From assembly GCA_016934435.1 (NCBI GenBank), contig JAFGSU010000379.1:1-10285 (forward strand): DNA of 10,285 bases, written 5' to 3'. The position numbers and the translations under genes are program-made. This DNA is from Candidatus Zhuqueibacterota bacterium. Its GTDB lineage: Bacteria > Zhuqueibacterota > Zhuqueibacteria > Residuimicrobiales > Residuimicrobiaceae. This document shows, piece by piece, positions 6,223 to 10,285 of this stretch. The notes beneath the pieces are model-generated. The model was given only the letters and a program-made list of their open reading frames with translations. It searched no databases and had not been told where the DNA came from. Each line of letters begins with the position of its first letter. The stretch's first letter is position 1.

Positions 6223-7344
6223 ATGTCGGTATCACGTCGAAAATTTATCCAATGCTCCTGCGGGGTCGGTTGTTTATATATGAGCGGCCTAACCGGCTCT
6301 CTGCTGGCAAAATTGCCGGGTCAGAATCGTGAGCAGCTGATAGAGGCGCGTTACTATGAAAAATTGCCGCACCGCAAGATAAGATGCCTCCTGTGTCCGC
6401 GCGAGTGCGTCATCGATGATCTGGAGCGCGGCTACTGCGGGGTGCGGGAAAATCGCGGCGGCACCTATTATTCACTGGTTTACGGCAAGCCGGTGAGTAT
6501 GCACATCGATCCCATCGAGAAAAAACCGCTGTTTCATTTCCTCCCCGGCAGTGAGGCTTTTTCTATAGCCACCGTAGGATGCAATGTACTGTGCAAATTT
6601 TGTCAGAACTGGGAAATTTCTCAGGCGCGGCCCGAACAGGTGCCGGCCGCCGATGAACCGCCGGAAAAAATCGCTCGAGCCGCACAGGTCAACCGCTGCG
6701 CCTCCATCGCCTACACCTATAATGAACCGGTGATTTTTGCTGAATACATGTACGATATTGCAGAGATCGCCAATTCGCTCAGTGTGCATAGCGTTATGAT
6801 CACCAACGGATACATTAACGCCAAGCCCATGCGCGATTTGTGTCGGGTGCTGCGGGCTGTGAAAATCGATCTCAAAGCCTTCACCGAACGATTTTATCGC
6901 GAACTGGTAGCCGGGGAACTCAAACCGGTTCTGGATACCCTAATTCTTCTTAAAAGCGAAGGCATGTGGACGGAAATCGTCTACCTGGTGATTCCGGGGC
7001 AAAATGATGACCGCAAGGAGCTAACGGACCTATCCAGATGGATCATGAAGGAACTGGGGCCCGACACACCGGTGCATTTCACTCGATTTCATCCCATGTA
7101 TCGCCTGACGAATTTGCCGTCCACACCGATCGCCACTTTGCAAATGGCGCGCAATATCGCCCTGGATGCGGGCATCCATTATGTTTATACCGGCAACGTG
7201 CCGGGCGATCCGGGAGAAAATACCTATTGCCCGCACTGCCGTAAAATGCTCATACAACGCATCGGCTATCATATCGTACGGAATGAAATCAAGAATAACC
7301 AGTGTCCGTATTGTAATACAAAAATCGCAGGAATCTGGCAATAA
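6223..7344 (+). CDS. amrS: AmmeMemoRadiSam system radical SAM enzyme with Tat-like N-terminus
   Basis: The 373-residue protein belongs to the radical SAM family that accompanies Memo and AMMECR1 proteins. The 4Fe-4S motif CxxxCxxC is Cys120, Cys124 and Cys127 (GCNVLCKFCQNW). Before it is the family's extra cysteine set: Cys55, Cys58, Cys62 and Cys72 (CLLCPREC, then GYCGVREN). YTYNEPVIFAEY and GNVPGDPGEN are also typical. The C-terminus has two CxxC pairs (Cys336/339 and Cys361/364), a rubredoxin-like metal knuckle usual for this family. The radical SAM core uses S-adenosylmethionine and a reductant; the substrate is unknown. Unusually, residues 4-9 read SRRKFI, a very good twin-arginine motif, followed by a weakly hydrophobic stretch with Cys11, Cys13 and Cys17 and no clear AxA cleavage site, so it may stay as a membrane anchor. 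The genes on both sides also carry export signals. Eleven bases separate it from the DUF362 gene. Confidence 0.92.
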   Translation: MSVSRRKFIQCSCGVGCLYMSGLTGSLLAKLPGQNREQLIEARYYEKLPHRKIRCLLCPRECVIDDLERGYCGVRENRGGTYYSLVYGKPVSMHIDPIEKKPLFHFLPGSEAFSIATVGCNVLCKFCQNWEISQARPEQVPAADEPPEKIARAAQVNRCASIAYTYNEPVIFAEYMYDIAEIANSLSVHSVMITNGYINAKPMRDLCRVLRAVKIDLKAFTERFYRELVAGELKPVLDTLILLKSEGMWTEIVYLVIPGQNDDRKELTDLSRWIMKELGPDTPVHFTRFHPMYRLTNLPSTPIATLQMARNIALDAGIHYVYTGNVPGDPGENTYCPHCRKMLIQRIGYHIVRNEIKNNQCPYCNTKIAGIWQ

Positions 7345-7367
7345 GTGTAATTGAGGATAATGATAAG

Positions 7368-8858
7368 ATGAGATTATGCACGGTCATTTTTTTAGTACTC
7401 CTTCTCACTATCGCCTGCAGGAAGGATGAGGCGCTTTCACAATCGCAGAAAGCCGTCGTGCGCAAGCCGGTTGTCGCCGGTCAATTTTATCCGGCGCGTG
7501 CAGGTGAATTGCGGCAAGAAATCGAGGGCATGCTGGATCGGGCGCCTGCTGTATCCGCCGGCGGCAAGATCATTGCCTTGAGTGTGCCGCATGCCGGCTA
7601 TGCTTATTCAGGCCCCACGGCTGCTGCGGCGTATAAACAGGTAGCAGGCCAGGCGATCGAGCTGGTGGTTGTTCTGGCTCCGAGTCACCGGGACTATGTG
7701 CGCGGCGGGTCGCTGTTCCAGGGCGATGCGTATGAGACGCCGTTAGGGAAGATGATGGTCGATAAAGCGCTCGCTCGCAAGCTAACGCAGTCGTGCGAGC
7801 ATTTCCAGTTCAGCAGTCTCGGTCATGGTATGGAGCACTCTCTCGAAGTACAGCTGCCTTTCATTCAGACGCTTTTTCCGCAGGCGAAACTGCTGCCGAT
7901 TATCATTGGGTCATTCGACTGGCCCGGCTGTCACAAGATGGGTATGGCTCTGGCCAAAGTTTTGCAGGACAAAAAGGCGCTGTTGGTGGCCAGCACCGAT
8001 TTATACCACGGCTATTCGTATGAAACCTGCAAACGCAGTGACGAAGCCACGCTCAAGGCTATGCTGGCGTTGCAACCGCAGGCGCTGTGTGAGGGATTTT
8101 TACGCGAATCGCTGCAGGCTTGCGGAGCGGGTCCGGTGGTCATCGTCCAGGTTGCCGCCAGGGAATTGGGCGCCGATAAAGCCACGCTGATCAGCCGCAC
8201 CAATTCGAACGATGTAACAGGAGAGAAAGGAGGTTACGTTGTGGGTTATGGTTCAATCGCTTACAGCAACTCCGATGGGTCAGGCCGCAAAACGTTCCAG
8301 CCGTTGGAGAAAAACGTCCAGAAAGAATTATTGCGCATGGCCAGGAAAAGCATCGAGCACTATCTGAAAACCCGGACCAGGCTCTCGTTTCAACCGACCC
8401 ATGAAGTCATGAAGGAAAAACGCGGGGTTTTTGTCACCATCACCGAAGGAGGCATGTTGCGCGGTTGTATCGGATATCATGAATCGGATCGACCTTTGTA
8501 TGAACTGGTGCCTGATCGCGCCATTGCCGCTGCTTTTGAGGACCCCCGTTTTCCGCCTCTGCGGCCGGATGAACTGGACAAAATCCTCATCAAGATATCG
8601 GTCTATTTGACCAATGTTTATCGCATCAACGACATCGGTGAATTCGAGATGGGAAAACACGGCATCATCATAGTCAAAGGTGGGCGCGGCGCCACTTATC
8701 TGCCCGAAGTGCCCCAAGAGGCTGGCTGGCGAACCGTGGAAGAAGAGATGGAGAGCCTGTGCCAGAAAGCCGGTTTGCCTTCCGGCGCCTGGCGCGACGG
8801 CGCCGAGTTTTATGTTTATCGCACACAGGTGTTTGATGAAAAAATGCTCAATGATTAA
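7368..8858 (+). CDS. amrB-amrA fusion: Memo-AMMECR1 fusion, predicted lipoprotein (AmmeMemoRadiSam proteins B and A)
   Basis: The 496-residue protein has three parts. Residues 1-17 (MRLCTVIFLVLLLTIAC) look like a lipoprotein signal with Cys17 as lipidation site. Residues ~32-300 are a Memo domain, related to class III extradiol dioxygenases: PVVAGQFYPA, His75 in VPHAGYAYSGP, His107 in APSH, HSLEVQLPF, Asp211/His214 in TDLYH, and Cys252 in CGAGP. The 32-residue step between His75 and His107 equals that between His49 and His81 of human MEMO1, and Cys252 corresponds to its Cys244, so the metal site seems intact. Residues ~312-490 are an AMMECR1 domain with LRGCIG (Cys367), AAFEDPRFPPL and a C-terminal AWRDGAEFYVYR. 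In most genomes these are separate proteins. The biochemical roles of both are unsettled. GAGG at 7353-7356 is a rather distant ribosome site. The gap from the radical SAM stop is 23 bases, so one transcript is likely. Confidence 0.92.
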   Translation: MRLCTVIFLVLLLTIACRKDEALSQSQKAVVRKPVVAGQFYPARAGELRQEIEGMLDRAPAVSAGGKIIALSVPHAGYAYSGPTAAAAYKQVAGQAIELVVVLAPSHRDYVRGGSLFQGDAYETPLGKMMVDKALARKLTQSCEHFQFSSLGHGMEHSLEVQLPFIQTLFPQAKLLPIIIGSFDWPGCHKMGMALAKVLQDKKALLVASTDLYHGYSYETCKRSDEATLKAMLALQPQALCEGFLRESLQACGAGPVVIVQVAARELGADKATLISRTNSNDVTGEKGGYVVGYGSIAYSNSDGSGRKTFQPLEKNVQKELLRMARKSIEHYLKTRTRLSFQPTHEVMKEKRGVFVTITEGGMLRGCIGYHESDRPLYELVPDRAIAAAFEDPRFPPLRPDELDKILIKISVYLTNVYRINDIGEFEMGKHGIIIVKGGRGATYLPEVPQEAGWRTVEEEMESLCQKAGLPSGAWRDGAEFYVYRTQVFDEKMLND

Positions 8859-8869
8859 GGTGAATAATT

Positions 8870-9463
8870 ATGGCCAAGGAGAATGAAGACGTCTTTATGC
8901 TCTCCGCCGAGGAGAAGGAAGAGCTGCTAAAAATTGCTCGCACTACCATTGCCAACGTAGTCATAGGCCGAAAACTGCAGCCACCGGAGGCGAAATTTCC
9001 GGTGTTTTTAGTAAATCGCGGCGTTTTTGTCACGCTTCACAAAAAAGGCGAACTGCGTGGCTGCATTGGTCTGGTTGAACCCGAAAAACCCCTGCTTGAA
9101 GCAGTCGTCGAGATGGCGGAAGCCGCCGCCCTGCATGATCCGCGTTTCAAACCGGTTCGCATCGATGATGTTCCCGATCTGGACATTGAAATATCCGTGC
9201 TTTCGCCGTTACAGCAGGTGACCGAACTCGAGGAAATCGAGGTGGGTACGCACGGCTTGATGGTGGAACGGGGCTATTTCAGTGGCTTGCTGCTGCCGCA
9301 GGTGGCAGTGGAGAACGAATGGAATCGTACTGCTTTTCTGCAGCACGCCTGCCTCAAAGCCGGTTTGCCCATGGATGCCTGGCACGATACAGAACTTGAA
9401 ATATATATCTTTACCACTGAGGTTTTTGGCGAGTCGAAAGACGAGTCTATGATTGTTGAATGA
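8870..9463 (+). CDS. amrA: AMMECR1-domain protein (AmmeMemoRadiSam protein A), stand-alone copy
   Basis: The 197-residue protein is a full-length single AMMECR1 domain. The hallmark LRGCIG is at residues 62-67 with Cys65, followed by AALHDPRFKPV, LDIEISVLSPL, HGLMVERGYFSGLLLPQ and W-x-x-x-x-F in NEWNRTAFL. It is closer to the usual archaeal/bacterial AMMECR1 pattern than the domain fused to Memo upstream. No signal peptide or lipobox is seen (start MAKENEDVFMLSAEEKEE), so it should stay in the cytoplasm, unlike the other proteins of the operon. AAGG at 8857-8860 lies nine bases before the ATG, and only 11 bases separate it from the fusion gene. The role of the conserved cysteine motif is unknown; it may be redundant with the fused copy or serve a different compartment. 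Confidence 0.92.
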   Translation: MAKENEDVFMLSAEEKEELLKIARTTIANVVIGRKLQPPEAKFPVFLVNRGVFVTLHKKGELRGCIGLVEPEKPLLEAVVEMAEAAALHDPRFKPVRIDDVPDLDIEISVLSPLQQVTELEEIEVGTHGLMVERGYFSGLLLPQVAVENEWNRTAFLQHACLKAGLPMDAWHDTELEIYIFTTEVFGESKDESMIVE

Positions 9464-9499
9464 TGATGATATCTATCGTAATTGTTATTCACTTTTTTG

Positions 9500-9523
9500 T
9501 AGGGTGGGTATGGACCCACTCTA
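9500..9523 (+). repeat. Imperfect palindrome in the spacer after the operon
   Basis: TAGGGTGGGT (9500-9509) pairs with ACCCACTCTA (9514-9523) around the loop ATGG, with one G-U pair in ten. It begins 37 bases after the last operon gene. It could weaken read-through, but no T tract follows on either strand, so it is not a classic terminator. Its form resembles GTAGGGTGGGC-type REP-like intergenic elements; only one copy is in the window. The rest of the spacer (9464-9731) is AT-rich, with a 13-base palindrome (TGAATTAAATTCA, 9583-9595) and no convincing gene. Confidence 0.45.
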
Positions 9524-9731
9524 TTGAAATTTGCAATGTATCTTGAAAATTAAATTAAAATCACTTGCTTTAATATCCCATCTGAATTAAATTCATTCTA
9601 TAGCCGATTTGGTGATCATATTTCGATCAAGCATGATCCCCGCCTTTGGAACCGTCCCGGTTTTATTGAACTATCATCGAATCGGCAAATGCTGCATCCA
9701 CGTTTCTTCTTCCAATATTTTCGTATCATAG

Positions 9732-10232
9732 TTATTTGTTTCAACCGTTGATACTGCCTGGGTCAGGTATTATCCTGAAGAAGGTAGTAATAAAAATGAA
9801 TTGACGGCTCTTGTATTAGATGGTTCTGGCAACAGTCTTGTAACAGGAAGCAGTGGTCCGCCGGAAAATTCCGATTACCTCACCATCAAATTCGATGTGT
9901 CCGGAAACATGATTTGGAGGGCCTGTTATAACGGGTCGGCAAATGGCAATGATGTGCCAAACGATATCGCAGTGGACCATTTTGGCAATGTCTACGTAAC
10001 CGGTTACAGTGAGGGAATCGGTTACGACAGGGATTATATCACCATCAAATATGATTCTACCGGCAAGGAACAATGGGTCAGTCGATATAATGGACCCGGC
10101 AATGCCGTCGACATGGCGACAGACCTTGCTGTCGAGGAAGCAAGTAATGTTTATGTCACCGGCGGAATCGACGGCGACCACAATACTATGGTCAAGCGAG
10201 GTGAGCGCCAAGCGAAGCTCGAATATCACTAA
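9732..10232 (+). pseudogene. SBBP-type beta-propeller protein, broken at both ends
   Basis: The frame is open from just after a TAG at 9729-9731 and reads LFVSTVDTAWVRYYPEEG, which looks like the mature start of SBBP (seven-bladed beta-propeller) secreted proteins. Three blade starts follow at 53-54-residue steps: LVLDGSGNSLVTG, AVDHFGNVYVTGY and AVEEASNVYVTGG, the first two continuing into a DYxTIK strand and a WxxxYNG turn. There is no ATG, GTG or signal peptide at the right place; the first usable start is TTG 9801, inside the first blade. A short hydrophobic stretch in another frame (9689-9751, starting MLHPRFFFQYF) could be the lost signal peptide before a frameshift. The third blade matches up to Lys (codon 10194-10196) and then changes to unrelated sequence ending at TAA 10230-10232. 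Full SBBP proteins are usually several times longer. It is a remnant or an interrupted gene. Confidence 0.65.
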
Positions 10233-10285
10233 CTGGGTGAGAAAGGGAAAATGCGAGCCCAATCAAGTCCCAGTCACGGTAAAAC
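10201..10285 (+). mobile_element. Possible 5' end of an inserted structured element (group II intron-like)
   Basis: Similarity to the beta-propeller repeat stops within four bases of this point. The new sequence begins GTGAGCG, close to the GUGYG start of group II introns. It is rich in short complementary segments: GAGC (10203-10206) with GCTC (10217-10220), ACTGGG (10232-10237) with CCCAGT (10269-10274), and GGG (10245-10247) with CCC (10258-10260) nested inside. The window ends before any reverse transcriptase or domain V could appear, so the call is a hypothesis. A recombination junction with unrelated DNA is the main alternative. Confidence 0.3.

Noticed and set aside
8328..8717. 129-residue open frame on the - strand opposite the AMMECR1 part of the fusion
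   Set aside because: It is a shadow of the strongly conserved AMMECR1 coding frame, without a start signal or motif.
7368..8858. Possibility that the Memo-AMMECR1 fusion comes from a frameshift or missed stop
   Set aside because: The linker between the two domains (about residues 300-312) is in frame with normal codon use and shows no leftover ribosome site and start codon at the AMMECR1 boundary.
9614..9638. GATCAT/ATGATC inverted repeat in the spacer
   Set aside because: A 6-bp stem with a 13-base loop is expected by chance in AT-rich DNA.
9816..10262. 148-residue open frame on the - strand opposite the SBBP fragment
   Set aside because: The + strand frame has clear 53-54-residue propeller repeats; the - strand frame shows no family motif.
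10195..10285. Open frame after the junction that runs to the window end
   Set aside because: It has no start codon context or recognisable motif, is only about 30 codons long, and the stretch is better explained as a structured RNA or as unrelated DNA.

Overview
The window looks like chromosomal DNA from an uncultivated Gram-negative bacterium. A SPOR-domain envelope protein, two Tat-type signal peptides, one lipoprotein signal and a fragment of an SBBP beta-propeller protein all point to a cell with a periplasm. The gene mix would fit a KSB1/Calditrichota-like or related FCB lineage, but that assignment is inference from gene content only. Every convincing gene is on the + strand. I saw no rRNA, tRNA or CRISPR array.

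Layout. (1) Positions 2-2749 hold four tightly packed genes: the 3' end of a TPR-like/SPOR protein, a stand-alone homocysteine S-methyltransferase, a tandem universal-stress-protein-like protein, and a zinc-ribbon Nudix hydrolase. (2) An AT-rich 257-base gap follows, with promoter-like signals (two sigma-54-like -24/-12 elements and a TTGACA box). It leads into a monocistronic 676-residue sensor-like protein with a receiver-like, a PAS and two GAF domains and no recognisable output domain. Two intrinsic terminators in series close this unit. (3) Positions 5234-9463 form a compact four-gene operon: a Tat-signal DUF362 protein, a radical SAM enzyme of the AmmeMemoRadiSam type, a Memo-AMMECR1 fusion with a lipoprotein signal, and a separate AMMECR1 protein without a signal. 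(4) An AT-rich spacer with an imperfect palindrome is followed by a broken SBBP beta-propeller gene. Its reading frame stops matching its own repeat at about 10200, where a GTGAGCG sequence rich in short complementary segments begins; this is possibly the 5' end of a group II intron.

The most interesting part is the operon at 5234-9463. All three families of the conserved but functionally obscure AmmeMemoRadiSam system are present. The radical SAM enzyme, the Memo-AMMECR1 fusion and the linked DUF362 protein each begin with an export signal, while the extra AMMECR1 copy does not. This suggests a version of the system working at or outside the cytoplasmic membrane, with a second AMMECR1 kept in the cytoplasm and DUF362 as a candidate fourth component. 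That reading comes from N-terminal motifs seen by eye and needs signal-peptide prediction and comparison with homologues.
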